Assembly (NCBI RefSeq): GCF_000695095.2
Contig: NZ_CP011454.1
Coordinates: 2,170,001-2,234,000 of the forward strand
Direction: 5' to 3'
Origin: Gemmatimonas phototrophica
GTDB taxonomy: Bacteria; Gemmatimonadota; Gemmatimonadetes; Gemmatimonadales; Gemmatimonadaceae
Length of the DNA: 64,000 nt
Each line of letters opens with the position of its first letter. Position 1 is the stretch's first letter. Below, in pieces: positions 47,140 to 56,190 of this stretch. The notes below the pieces were generated by a model. That model searched no databases. It saw only the letters and a list, made by a program, of their open reading frames with translations, and was not told the DNA's origin. The translations under genes were made by a program, and so were the position numbers.

Positions 47140-47583
47140 GTGCCATTGCCCCTCATTCGCCTCCTGTACTCGAGCCAGGCTGCCGACGGCATGACCTACA
47201 GTATTTTGGTAGGGATCATGGCGCACGCGCAGACCAAGAACACGGCACGCGGGATTACCGGCATCCTCTGTTACGGATCTGGGCAGTTCCTCCAGGCGCT
47301 CGAAGGCGAGCGCGATGCCGTCAACGCCTTGTACCACGAGATCGCCGCTGATGCCCGACATGGCAGTTGCCAGCTGATGGCCGTGGAAGAGATTGCGCAA
47401 CGGGCCTTCCCCGAGTGGACCATGAAGGTGGTGAACTGGGAAGATGGCGATAGCGCCCGCCGGCGGGCCATGCTTGAAGCGGACACCGGTTTGTCGGTGT
47501 TCTCTCCACAGGACATGGCCGCCGCCCACGCCGCCACATTTCTGGAGCACCTCGCGGAGATGGAACGCGAACTCGGCAGCTGA
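47140..47583 (+). CDS. BLUF-domain blue-light sensor
   Basis: FAD-binding blue-light receptor. The 147-residue product, from the GTG at 47140, is one BLUF domain (1-100) plus a helical tail. All photocycle residues are present: Tyr10, Asn34, Gln52, Trp93 and Met95. Each is exactly 11 less than AppA Tyr21, Asn45, Gln63, Trp104 and Met106. Conserved blocks are IRLLYSSQA, RGITGILCYGSGQFLQALEGE and FPEWTMKVVNW. No output domain follows, so it probably acts by binding another protein. A TTG at 47146 is an alternative start. Confidence 0.9.
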   Translation: MPLPLIRLLYSSQAADGMTYSILVGIMAHAQTKNTARGITGILCYGSGQFLQALEGERDAVNALYHEIAADARHGSCQLMAVEEIAQRAFPEWTMKVVNWEDGDSARRRAMLEADTGLSVFSPQDMAAAHAATFLEHLAEMERELGS

Positions 47584-47614
47584 AGCGCCGAGGTGCCTTA
47601 CGCCTGAAACACTG

Positions 47615-47648
47615 CGGCCCCACGTCGGGAGAACACGACGTGGGGCCG
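47615..47648. terminator. Bidirectional terminator between BLUF and mutase genes
   Basis: CGGCCCCACGTCG and CGACGTGGGGCCG form a perfect 13-base-pair stem with a GGAGAACA loop. It sits in the 92 bases between the convergent BLUF gene and mutase large subunit. On the minus strand CAGTGTTTCAGG follows; there is no strong T run on either side. Confidence 0.65.
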
Positions 47649-47675
47649 AGTGGCGTTCGGGGGCTGTTGGTTGAC

Positions 47676-49370
47676 CTAGAAGAACACGGGCTCACGGTAG
47701 GCGCCAAACACATCCTCGAGCGCCGCCCGGATCTCGAAGAGCGTGCAATACGAGCGCGCACAGTCGAGAATGCGCGGCACCACATTCTCCGTCCCCCGCG
47801 CCGCCGCGCGCAGCGCTTCGAGATTCCGCGCACAGGCCTCGTTGTCACGGGACGCGCGCAACGCAGCCAGCTGCTCTCGCTGCTCGCGCTCCGCTTCCTG
47901 CCCAATACGCAAAATGGGAATAGTGAGTTCGGGCTCGTCGGTGACGAACTCATTGACACCCACCACGATCTTCCGACGCTGTTCGATTTCCCACTGCTGA
48001 CGCGCCGCACTCTCGGCGATCCGCTTCTGGAACCAACCTTCTTCCAGTCCTTTCACCACACCGCCGATGCCTTCAATCTGTTCGAACAGCCCCTCGGCTT
48101 CACGCTCCAGCTGGTCCGTCAGCGCCTCGACGTAGTACGAGCCACCCAGCGGATCCATGACGTTGGGCACCCCGGTTTCGTACGCCAGAATCTGCTGCGA
48201 GCGCAGGGCCACTTGAACGGCCCCTTCGGTGGGCAACGACAGCGTTTCGTCCATGGAGTTCGTGTGCAGCGACTGCGTACCGCCAAGGACGGCGGCCAAC
48301 CCCTGGTACGCGACGCGCACCACGTTATTCATGGGTTGCTGGGCCGTGAGCGTTACGCCCGCTGTTTGCGAGTGGAAACGCATCATCCACGAGCGCGGAT
48401 TCTTCGCGCCATAGCGCTCCTTGAGGTGCCGAGCCCAGATGCGGCGGGCCGCACGCAGTTTGGCAATTTCCTCGAAGAAGTCGTTGTGGATATCCCAGAA
48501 GAACGACAGCCGTGGCGCAAACTCATCTACGTCCAGACCGCGGGCAATCCCGCGCTCCACGTAGGTAAAGCCATCTGCCAGAGTAAAGGCCAATTCCTGC
48601 GCCGCAGTGGAGCCGGCTTCGCGGATATGGTAGCCGGAGATGGAGATGGTATTCCAGTTCGGCGTGTTGGAGGCACACCATTCAAAGCCGTCTACGATGA
48701 GACGCAGCGCTGGCTCGATGGGAAAGCACCACGCATGCTGCGCCATGTACTCCTTGAGGATGTCATTCTGGACCGTCCCCTGGAGCTTGGAAGAGTCAAC
48801 ACCCTGCTTTTCAGCCGCCGCGATATAGAAGCACAGCAGAATGATCGCCGGGCCGTTGATCGTCATGCTCGTGGACACCTTGTCGAGGGGAATCCCCTCG
48901 AACAACGCCTCCATATCGGCCAGCGACGAAATGGCTACGCCACATTTGCCGACCTCCCCTTCCGACCGTACATGATCGCTGTCGTATCCCATAAGCGTCG
49001 GGAAGTCGAACGCGACCGATAGACCAGTCTGTCCCTGCGACAAGAGGAACTTGTAGCGCTGGTTGGTCTCACGTGCCGTACCGAATCCGGCAAACTGACG
49101 CATGGTCCAGAGTTTGCCGCGATAGCCCGTGGGATGGATCCCGCGGGTAAACGGCCACGCCCCTGGTGTTTCGAACGCCGTTCCGGCGGAGTCTTCCAGG
49201 TCCAGTGCCGTATACAGCGGCGGCACCTCGGTCGCCGAGTTGGTAAACGCGATATCGCGCTTCCGCCCGGTATCGTACTGTCCGCGCCACTGCGCCACTT
49301 CCTGGCGTAAGGACTCCAGCTCTTCCTGCTGCTGGCGGACAACGTCTTCGAGTTCACGGGTCGAGGTCAT
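47676..49370 (-). CDS. B12-dependent acyl-CoA mutase large subunit (isobutyryl-CoA mutase type)
   Basis: TIM-barrel subunit of a cobalamin mutase that moves a carbon skeleton. The 564-residue product has [71 protein letters not shown] and [12 protein letters not shown]. The two residues that set specificity are Phe93 and Gln211. Methylmalonyl-CoA mutase has Tyr and Arg at these places; isobutyryl-CoA mutase has Phe and Gln. The spacing (118) is the same. Length fits IcmA (about 566). It lacks a B12 domain, supplied by the separate 137-residue subunit. Overlaps meaB by 4 bases. Confidence 0.9.
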   Translation of the reverse strand: MTSTRELEDVVRQQQEELESLRQEVAQWRGQYDTGRKRDIAFTNSATEVPPLYTALDLEDSAGTAFETPGAWPFTRGIHPTGYRGKLWTMRQFAGFGTARETNQRYKFLLSQGQTGLSVAFDFPTLMGYDSDHVRSEGEVGKCGVAISSLADMEALFEGIPLDKVSTSMTINGPAIILLCFYIAAAEKQGVDSSKLQGTVQNDILKEYMAQHAWCFPIEPALRLIVDGFEWCASNTPNWNTISISGYHIREAGSTAAQELAFTLADGFTYVERGIARGLDVDEFAPRLSFFWDIHNDFFEEIAKLRAARRIWARHLKERYGAKNPRSWMMRFHSQTAGVTLTAQQPMNNVVRVAYQGLAAVLGGTQSLHTNSMDETLSLPTEGAVQVALRSQQILAYETGVPNVMDPLGGSYYVEALTDQLEREAEGLFEQIEGIGGVVKGLEEGWFQKRIAESAARQQWEIEQRRKIVVGVNEFVTDEPELTIPILRIGQEAEREQREQLAALRASRDNEACARNLEALRAAARGTENVVPRILDCARSYCTLFEIRAALEDVFGAYREPVFF

Positions 49371-50518
49371 GCGCTGGCCCCTGTAGGCATCGGCAGTGGC
49401 GCATACGTCGCGCCAGTGAGTAGGTGGGCACTGCGGGCACGCAGCGTATCCGCAACCGCAAACGGAACCAGCGTACCATCTTCCAGTCCATCAAGCTGTG
49501 CATCGAGCCACGCCAGTGTTGCGGTGTCCTGCCAGAGCCGCTGGCGCAGTTGCTGTTCAACAACTTCCATCACCCGCTCACGCAATCGAGCCCGACGGCG
49601 CTTGCGCAGTTCGCCACTCGCTTCAAGATAACGGAAATGCCGCGCGATGGCGTCGGCGATCTCGGCAATGCCTTCGTTTTGTGCCGCAATGGAACGCAGA
49701 ACCGGCGGCGTCCACTGTTCTGGGGACTCAAGGTGCGCGGCGGCCCGCGCCGCCCGGGCCGGGTTCATGGCGTCCCGGAGCGCATCCCGATCAGGAATGT
49801 TCCGGAGATCTACGCCATGATGTGCCGGAACGTTCTGCGTCGTTGCCCCGGCACGCAGCCCCAGCATGAGCTCAATGTCGTTCCGTAGCCGATCGGCACC
49901 GGGACGATCGGCTTTGTTGACGGTAAAGACATCGGCAATTTCCATAACGCCGGCCTTCAACGTCTGAATGGAATCGCCAGACTCGGGCACGAGCACGACG
50001 ACCGTCGAGTCTGCAGCGCGCGCCACATCCAGTTCACTCTGGCCAACGCCAACCGTTTCGATGATGATCACGTCCATTCCGAAACCATCGAGGACATCGC
50101 ACACTTCGCGGGTGGCGGTGGCCAGGCCGCCGAGCGAGCCACGGGTGGCCATGGAGCGAATGAACACCCCGGGATCGAGGGCGATTTCCTCCATGCGAAT
50201 ACGGTCGCCGAGGAGCGCCCCGCCGGTAAACGGCGAGGTCGGATCCACGGCCACGATGCCAACGGTCTTCCCTTCGTTTCGATACAAACGGGCCAGCCGG
50301 GTGGTGAGCGTGCTCTTCCCGGCGCCTGGCGGGCCGGTCAACCCGATTCGTCGGGCCCGCCCTAGCGAGGCATGCTGGGCGGCGAGAATCTGTTCAAACC
50401 CGGCGCGATGATTCTCGACGATGCTGACGGCGCGTGCGAGCGCCGCCGTCTTTCCGGCACGGAACTGTTCCAGTACTCGCGCGATGGCCGCGTCAATCGG
50501 TGGTGTCGTCATGCTCAT
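49367..50518 (-). CDS. meaB: MeaB/ArgK-type GTPase, mutase chaperone
   Basis: G3E-family GTPase that gates cobalamin loading and protects the mutase. The 383-residue product has Walker [10 protein letters not shown], switch region [36 protein letters not shown] (Walker B region) and NKAD for guanine recognition. A C-terminal helical dimerisation part has [22 protein letters not shown]. Its last bases overlap the mutase gene (ATGA), which is typical of meaB-mutase pairs. It overlaps the upstream CNNM gene by about 26 bases; the ATG at 50512 is an alternative start. Confidence 0.92.
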   Translation of the reverse strand: MSMTTPPIDAAIARVLEQFRAGKTAALARAVSIVENHRAGFEQILAAQHASLGRARRIGLTGPPGAGKSTLTTRLARLYRNEGKTVGIVAVDPTSPFTGGALLGDRIRMEEIALDPGVFIRSMATRGSLGGLATATREVCDVLDGFGMDVIIIETVGVGQSELDVARAADSTVVVLVPESGDSIQTLKAGVMEIADVFTVNKADRPGADRLRNDIELMLGLRAGATTQNVPAHHGVDLRNIPDRDALRDAMNPARAARAAAHLESPEQWTPPVLRSIAAQNEGIAEIADAIARHFRYLEASGELRKRRRARLRERVMEVVEQQLRQRLWQDTATLAWLDAQLDGLEDGTLVPFAVADTLRARSAHLLTGATYAPLPMPTGASA

Positions 50519-51446
50519 CGCGGATATCGCCAACCAGTTCTTCAAGGAGATCTTCGAGCGTGACCAAGCCCACCACGGTGGTATCGTCGCGCACTATGGC
50601 CAACTGCCGTCGGGAGCGCAGGAGTTCAAACAACAGCTCCTTGGCCGGCTTCTCAGGTCGCGCGAACGCCACCGGGCGTATCGCCGGGGTGGACTCCCCA
50701 CGACGACGGAAGACATCGAACACGTGCAGCATACCGGTGATGTCTTCCGGTGACTCCCGAAAAACCGGGATTCGGCTGTACCCCGCCTGCGCCACCTGCC
50801 GGGCCAACTCATCAGGGGGCAATCCCTCACGGAGCATGAACATCTCGCTGCGCGGGGTCATGACGTCATGCACCACCTTGTCACCGAATTGCACCACGCC
50901 GGAAATGATGGCCATCTCCTCGGTCGCGCCAATATCGGAGAAAGTCCCATCACGCAGCAACTCTTCGAGCCCGTCGCGGAGTTCCTCCTCACTGGTGAGT
51001 ACCGGGGGACTCGACACCAGGCGGCGCGCGCCGCTGGCGATGAGATGAAAGGGGGTGAGCAACAAATCGGTCAGCCGAAGCAACGGAACAAAGGCGGGCA
51101 CCAATTGGGGTGCGAAACGCCGAGCAATGGCCCGCGGCAACAATTGACCAAACACGAGGAGCAACACCAGAAACGCCAGGATATCCCGGACAAACACCCA
51201 TGCACGAAGGCCGTCGTCCATCGCGATGACCGAGCCCGTGGCAAACACCACGAGCATCGCGGCTGTCCCGGCCGCGTGCACCAGACGCGTGGGGCGCTCG
51301 AGATAGCGGGACATGGTCCCGGCTCCACCGGCACGATGCTCAATCCAGTGGCGCAGCCATAGCCGGCTGACGGCGCGTACCGTCGTCGCGGCCATGGTGA
51401 ACACCGCCAGGATGGCTACCGAGAAGACGATCACCACGCCGCTCAC
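50493..51446 (-). CDS. CNNM/CBS-pair transporter-like protein (short form)
   Basis: Membrane protein with a CNNM-type domain followed by two CBS repeats, related to CorC/hemolysin C family Mg2+ efflux proteins. The 317-residue product has hydrophobic segments at about 3-22, 58-76 and 86-105. The CBS pair follows (about 185-310: [58 protein letters not shown]). The C-terminal CorC_HlyC domain is missing, unlike in its neighbour. GTG start overlaps the stop of the second CNNM gene. Confidence 0.82.
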   Translation of the reverse strand: MSGVVIVFSVAILAVFTMAATTVRAVSRLWLRHWIEHRAGGAGTMSRYLERPTRLVHAAGTAAMLVVFATGSVIAMDDGLRAWVFVRDILAFLVLLLVFGQLLPRAIARRFAPQLVPAFVPLLRLTDLLLTPFHLIASGARRLVSSPPVLTSEEELRDGLEELLRDGTFSDIGATEEMAIISGVVQFGDKVVHDVMTPRSEMFMLREGLPPDELARQVAQAGYSRIPVFRESPEDITGMLHVFDVFRRRGESTPAIRPVAFARPEKPAKELLFELLRSRRQLAIVRDDTTVVGLVTLEDLLEELVGDIRDEHDDTTD

Positions 51447-52726
51447 GACGCAACCTCCCCGGCGGTGCCAATCGAGGTCTGGTCTGGTAACCGCTCGAGG
51501 TATACCCGTTCAATCTTGCGGCGAATGACCCGCTCCACGATCACCTTGAAGCGACCAATCGTCAGGGTCTCTCCCGCCCGTGGCACGCGCCCCAGGAGCT
51601 CCAGAATGAGCCCGCCAACCGTCGAGACATCGTCACGTGTGAAATCGTGTTCCAACGCACTGGACAGGTCGTCCAGCGTGAGGCGACCGGACACCCAGTA
51701 GCGTGTCTCTTCCTCACTCTCAACCAGACGCTCCTCGTCATCGTACTCGTCGCGGATCTCGCCCACCAATTCCTCGAGGATATCCTCGATGGTGACCAGT
51801 CCCGCCGTGCCGCCGTATTCGTCGGCCACAATGGCGATATGACGTCGCGCCTGACGGAATTCCTTCAGCAGATCGGCAATGCGCTTCGACGAGGGAATGA
51901 AGACCGGCGGACGCATCAGGGTCGTCCATCCCCCTTCCGGTTCCTCATCGGCGAGCACTGAGGGCAGCAAATCCTTCACGTAAAGAATGCCCACAATCTC
52001 GTCGATGGTTTCCTCGTACACGGGCACTCTGGAATGCTGGATGCTTCGTACTCGATCCAACATCTCCGACCACGGAATATCTCGCTCCACGCCCAGCATA
52101 TCGACGCGCGGCACCATGACTTCCGCAGCGGAGGTTTCACCGAACTCGAAGACGCCAAGGAGCAGCGCCCGTTCATCCCCCGTTACATCGGTTTCGCTGG
52201 TCACCACATCGCGGAACTGCTGTGCTGCCTCCTCGCGACGCTCTTGGGTGGCATCGGACTCGGAGACGACTTCGGCGAAAAGGCCATCCACCCAATTGCC
52301 GAGGGCAACGACCGGCGCCAGCACTCGCTCCACAACACGGGTGTAGACGTGCAACCGCTCGGCCGCATTGTCACCAAGGGCATCTCCCAGCACCCGCGCG
52401 GCACTCTCCGCGACCAGCACAGTGGCCAGCCCCAGCACCATCAACAGCGCCACCATCGGCAGCGTGGCACGACTGGCGAGATCCAGCGCCACCGCAAGGC
52501 CACACCCTGCGGCCAGATGACCAATGACTCGCGCGAAGGCCAGGGCGCGATGGGTCTGTTCTCGCGCCGGGACCGCGCGGGCCACGCTCGGCAATGGGGC
52601 GCCAAACCCGCCGCGATCATTCGCCGTGGGAAGAGAGGACTCGGACAACAGGGCGCCGTCCGCGACGGCGGAGAGCGCCGCAACCGCTGCACCAGCGGCC
52701 GCAAGCGCCCAGGCTACTGCACTCAT
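51443..52726 (-). CDS. CNNM/CBS/CorC family protein (full form)
   Basis: Second member of the CorC/CNNM family. The 427-residue product has hydrophobic segments at about 3-25, 64-82 and 92-115. A CBS pair follows (about 200-330: MVPRVDMLGVERDIPWSEML, SRVPVYEETIDEIVGILYVKD, GLVTIEDILEELVGEIRDEYDDEE). A C-terminal CorC_HlyC domain completes it (RYWVSGRLTLDDLSSALEHDF, TVGGLILELLGRVPRAGET). The ATG at 52726 overlaps the ybeY stop (ATGA). The ybeY-corC order is common in bacteria. Confidence 0.85.
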   Translation of the reverse strand: MSAVAWALAAAGAAVAALSAVADGALLSESSLPTANDRGGFGAPLPSVARAVPAREQTHRALAFARVIGHLAAGCGLAVALDLASRATLPMVALLMVLGLATVLVAESAARVLGDALGDNAAERLHVYTRVVERVLAPVVALGNWVDGLFAEVVSESDATQERREEAAQQFRDVVTSETDVTGDERALLLGVFEFGETSAAEVMVPRVDMLGVERDIPWSEMLDRVRSIQHSRVPVYEETIDEIVGILYVKDLLPSVLADEEPEGGWTTLMRPPVFIPSSKRIADLLKEFRQARRHIAIVADEYGGTAGLVTIEDILEELVGEIRDEYDDEERLVESEEETRYWVSGRLTLDDLSSALEHDFTRDDVSTVGGLILELLGRVPRAGETLTIGRFKVIVERVIRRKIERVYLERLPDQTSIGTAGEVAS

Positions 52727-53202
52727 GCGTTGGGGGACGGGGTCAGCCAGAAGCGCTTCACCAGCTGCTCCTGACGTCGCCACATGGGCGACGACGTTCG
52801 GGCGTCATCTTCAGGGTGTTCCCAGCCGCAGGCGTGCAACGTGCCGTGCACGACCAGTCTGGCCAACTCCTCGCGGATGCCGACGCCATGCTGCCGCGCC
52901 TGTATCCGTGCCACGTCGGGGCAAATGTAGATGTCTCCCAGCACACTGCCGGTGGGGTCCGCCCCAAGCGCGAAGGTAATCACGTCGGTGGGCCCCCGAT
53001 GACCGAGGTGCCGACGGTTCAGCGCGGCCATGGTACGCGCAGAGACAAACGTGATCGAGAGCATCGCCCGCGGTACCTTGAGTGCCCGCAGCACCTGACG
53101 GGAGAGTACAACCAGACGTTCGGTCGCCACCGGAATACGCACGCCGTCGCAGGCCACGGCCACAGCACGCGGTTCCGGTTTGGGCAATCGGGCCGGACTC
53201 AT
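52723..53202 (-). CDS. ybeY: rRNA maturation endoribonuclease YbeY
   Basis: Zinc enzyme for 16S rRNA 3' end maturation and ribosome quality control. The 159-residue product has LGHRGPTDVITFAL and the zinc motif VVHGTLHACGWEHPED with His119, His123 and His129. Arg63-region (LNRRHLG) also matches the family. It is coupled to phoH upstream (ATGA overlap) and corC downstream, the classical phoH-ybeY-corC order. Confidence 0.94.
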   Translation of the reverse strand: MSPARLPKPEPRAVAVACDGVRIPVATERLVVLSRQVLRALKVPRAMLSITFVSARTMAALNRRHLGHRGPTDVITFALGADPTGSVLGDIYICPDVARIQARQHGVGIREELARLVVHGTLHACGWEHPEDDARTSSPMWRRQEQLVKRFWLTPSPNA

Positions 53203-54200
53203 CCACCACCCGCGGCGTCTTCGTTGTATGCTCGGATGATGTCACGCACCAACCGATGGCGGACAACGTCGGCTTCACTGAAGTAGTGAAATGAAATGCC
53301 TTCGATGCCGTGCAAGATCCGTTCAATCTGCATCAGGCCGGAATCCTCACGACGCGGAAGATCCACCTGGGTTTTGTCGCCGGTGATCACGATCTTGGAG
53401 TTCACGCCGAGTCGCGTCAGAAACATCTTCATCTGCGCTCCCGTGGCATTCTGCGCTTCGTCGAGGATCACGAAGGAGTCGCCAAGGGTGCGACCACGCA
53501 TGAAGGCCAGCGGAGCCACTTCGATGGTGCGCGACTCGATGAGCTTCTGGATACGCTCAAAGGGGATCAGATCATCGAGTGCATCGTACAGAGGCCGCAG
53601 GTAGGGGTCGATCTTGGCCTGCATATCGCCGGGGAGAAAGCCAAGGCTTTCACCGGCCTCCACCGCCGGCCGCGCGAGCACAATGCGACGCACGCGCTTG
53701 CGCATAAGCGCATCTACGGCGGCCGCAACCGCCAAGTAGGTTTTGCCGGTCCCGGCAGGCCCAATACCCACCACGATATCGTGCTCACCGATCTTCTTGA
53801 GATACTCGGCCTGCCCTGCCGTCTTGGCCTGCACACCGCGGCGGGAACCTGGCAACACCAGTCCCCCGCTGGTTGCCCCCGGCGTATCTGCCGGCCGTTC
53901 GGTGAGCGAGAGCCGCAGCACATCGTCAGCCGACACGCTCTTGCCATCTCGCACCATCGCCACCAACGCCGCGGCAACGCTTTCGGCACGGGCGATGGCC
54001 TCGCCGTCGCCCGTTAAGGACAAGTGATCCCCACGCAGTGCCACCCGCGCTCCGGTGGCCCGTTCCAGTTCCTTCAGGTTGCCGTCGTTCACTCCGGCCA
54101 GCATCTGCAGATCGGCCCCCTCGACGGATACGCGGGCCGTGACGACCTCCACGCGATCCCCGTTCCGATCCCCCCGGCCGTCGCTGCGTGAGTCACTCAC
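53199..54200 (-). CDS. phoH: PhoH-like ATPase
   Basis: PhoH/YbeZ family ATPase, likely acting with YbeY in RNA handling. The 333-residue product has an N-terminal part with a KH-like look (LERATGARVALRGDHLSLTG), the P-loop VGIGPAGTGKTYLA, LGFLPGDMQAKIDPYLRP, FVILDEAQNATGAQMKMFLTR (Walker B) and VITGDKTQVDLPR. The start is set to the GTG at 54200, overlapping the aspS stop by 8 bases. The frame is open to 54320, but that part lies in aspS and is not PhoH-like. Confidence 0.93.
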   Translation of the reverse strand: MSDSRSDGRGDRNGDRVEVVTARVSVEGADLQMLAGVNDGNLKELERATGARVALRGDHLSLTGDGEAIARAESVAAALVAMVRDGKSVSADDVLRLSLTERPADTPGATSGGLVLPGSRRGVQAKTAGQAEYLKKIGEHDIVVGIGPAGTGKTYLAVAAAVDALMRKRVRRIVLARPAVEAGESLGFLPGDMQAKIDPYLRPLYDALDDLIPFERIQKLIESRTIEVAPLAFMRGRTLGDSFVILDEAQNATGAQMKMFLTRLGVNSKIVITGDKTQVDLPRREDSGLMQIERILHGIEGISFHYFSEADVVRHRLVRDIIRAYNEDAAGGG

Positions 54201-56013
54201 GGGGCGAACCCGGGCGTGCGTCACGTACGGCGATATGCAACTGGGCGAGATCGTCGGCTGGTACCGATACCGGTGCCCCCTCAAAGAGCGAACGGGCCGC
54301 CGTGGTCTTGGGGAAAGCAATCACATCGCGTAACGACGGCGCGCCGGAGAGCAGCATTGCAATGCGATCAAACCCGAATGCGATGCCGCCATGCGGCGGT
54401 GCGCCGGCACGCAATCCTTCCAGCAGGAAGCCAAAGCGACGTTCCTGTTCCTCCGCATCCCCGATGCCGAGCAATCCAAACATGCGCGACTGGGTGGCGG
54501 GATCACTGGTGCGAATACTCCCACCGCCGAGCTCCGTGCCGTTCAGGACGACATCGTACGCCAAGGCGCGCCAGCGGGCGGGCTCGTCGGGGAACGCCGC
54601 CATATCTTCCGGATTGGGAGCCGTGAATGGGTGGTGTACCGCGGCCAATGCGCCGGATTCCGGATCCTGTTCAAACATGGGGAAGTCCAACACCCACAGA
54701 AACCGCTCGGCCGAGTCGTCGATGAGCTCGAGACGACGTGCACATTCCTGACGCACTCGATCAAGGGCGGGACTGCTGACGCGATCGGCCGCGGCCACGA
54801 AGAGTGCGAGATCGCCGTCGTTCAATGCCAAGGCGGCCTTGGCATCCTCGGTAAGGAATTTCGCCAACGGACCGTCGTAGGCCCCGTCCGCCTTGCGCAA
54901 GCGCAGCAAACCGCCGGCACCGGCGCCCTTGGCCAACGCTTCCAGTTCATCAACCTGCTTCCGGCTCCAGGCCGCGCCCCCCGGGATCACCACGCCGCGA
55001 ACACGCGCGCCGCTCGCCAGCGCGTTCGTCGTCACCGCAAAGTCGAGCGCGGCAAACACGGAGCTGTAGTCGCGCAACCGCAGGTCGTAGCGAAGGTCGG
55101 GGCGGTCGCAGCCGTAGTTCTCCATGGCATCCGCGTAGGTCATGCGCTCGAACTGCGCCGGCACATTGGCGTGGCCCGCTTCACGCCACATGACGCCGAG
55201 CAACCCTTCCGCAAGCGTCATGATATCCGGGCGTTCGATGAACGACGCTTCGATGTCGATCTGAGTGAACTCGGGTTGCCGATCGGCGCGCAAATCCTCG
55301 TCGCGGAAGCATCGCGCAATCTGGAAATAGCGGTCGAACCCGCAGCACATGAACAGCTGCTTGTAGATCTGTGGTGACTGCGGCAACGCGTAGAACTCAC
55401 CGGGATGCACACGGCTGGGCACGAGATAATCGCGCGCGCCTTCCGGTGTGGGCTTGGTGAGGATGGGCGTTTCGAGTTCGAGATACCCGTGGTCCGTGAG
55501 ATACCGCCGTGAGACCTGCAGCAGGCGGTGGCGCAGGACGAGATTTTCCTGCAGTTCCGGCCGACGAAGATCGAGGTAGCGATGGCGCAGCCGGAGCTCT
55601 TCGGCCGGCATCTTTTCGCCTCGCCCACGGGCGACCGGGAGCGCCGGGGTGACCGCCGGTCCCACGATCTTGAGCGAGGTGACACGGATTTCCACTTCGC
55701 CGGTCCCCATGTCCGGATTCACCCGCTCAGTCTCACGGGCGACCACTTCCCCTTCACACAGCACCACGGATTCAACACCGACCGCCGCGGCCAGATGCTG
55801 CACATCGGCCGCGCACCACGCCGGTCCAAAGGCAAGTTGCACCAGCCCTGTGCGGTCCCGGAGATCAATGAAGACCAACCCGCCGAGATCTCGGCTCCGG
55901 TGCACCCACCCGCCAAGCTGGACCGTGCGACCCACATCCGCGCGGCGTAGAAGCCCACATGGATCGGAACGCAGGGTGGTGGACAGCACGGACGATTGTG
56001 GCGAGGACGACAT
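54193..56013 (-). CDS. aspS: Aspartyl-tRNA synthetase
   Basis: Charges tRNA-Asp. The 606-residue product has the OB anticodon domain (about 15-110: GWVHRSRDLGGLVFIDLRDRTG), class II motif 2 in YFQIARCFRDEDLRADRQPEFTQ, the bacterial GAD insertion (about 290-420), and motif 3 GIAFGFDRIAMLL. At the position where non-discriminating enzymes often have His (P. aeruginosa His31) this protein has Leu43, as in E. coli, so it may be discriminating. First gene of a long overlapping series that runs through phoH, ybeY, two CNNM genes, meaB and the mutase. Confidence 0.95.
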   Translation of the reverse strand: MSSSPQSSVLSTTLRSDPCGLLRRADVGRTVQLGGWVHRSRDLGGLVFIDLRDRTGLVQLAFGPAWCAADVQHLAAAVGVESVVLCEGEVVARETERVNPDMGTGEVEIRVTSLKIVGPAVTPALPVARGRGEKMPAEELRLRHRYLDLRRPELQENLVLRHRLLQVSRRYLTDHGYLELETPILTKPTPEGARDYLVPSRVHPGEFYALPQSPQIYKQLFMCCGFDRYFQIARCFRDEDLRADRQPEFTQIDIEASFIERPDIMTLAEGLLGVMWREAGHANVPAQFERMTYADAMENYGCDRPDLRYDLRLRDYSSVFAALDFAVTTNALASGARVRGVVIPGGAAWSRKQVDELEALAKGAGAGGLLRLRKADGAYDGPLAKFLTEDAKAALALNDGDLALFVAAADRVSSPALDRVRQECARRLELIDDSAERFLWVLDFPMFEQDPESGALAAVHHPFTAPNPEDMAAFPDEPARWRALAYDVVLNGTELGGGSIRTSDPATQSRMFGLLGIGDAEEQERRFGFLLEGLRAGAPPHGGIAFGFDRIAMLLSGAPSLRDVIAFPKTTAARSLFEGAPVSVPADDLAQLHIAVRDARPGSPRE

Positions 56014-56155
56014 CAGGTGTGGTACTCCAAGGGCGAAAACGGGACCGACACCGGTGGGTAAGCCTACCCGGCCGACCGGCGGAAGACACTACGCAAACGT
56101 TGAAAAGTAAATGCTTTACGATGGTGTGGGTAGCGATTTTCCTCAGTCGTTTCGC

Positions 56156-56184
56156 TTGACCTCGACTCTCGGCGCCGTTTAGTC
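56156..56184 (+). promoter_or_regulatory. Possible promoter of the outer-membrane protein gene
   Basis: TTGACC (56156-56161) is followed by a 17-base spacer and TTAGTC (56179-56184). The -35 box is good, the -10 poor. Transcription would begin only a few bases before the ATG at 56191, implying a leaderless or very short leader transcript. Confidence 0.3.
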
Positions 56185-56190
56185 TCCCGT

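Noticed and set aside
47676-49370. Labelling the B12 enzyme as methylmalonyl-CoA mutase
   Set aside because: The two specificity residues are Phe and Gln, as in isobutyryl-CoA mutase, not Tyr and Arg.
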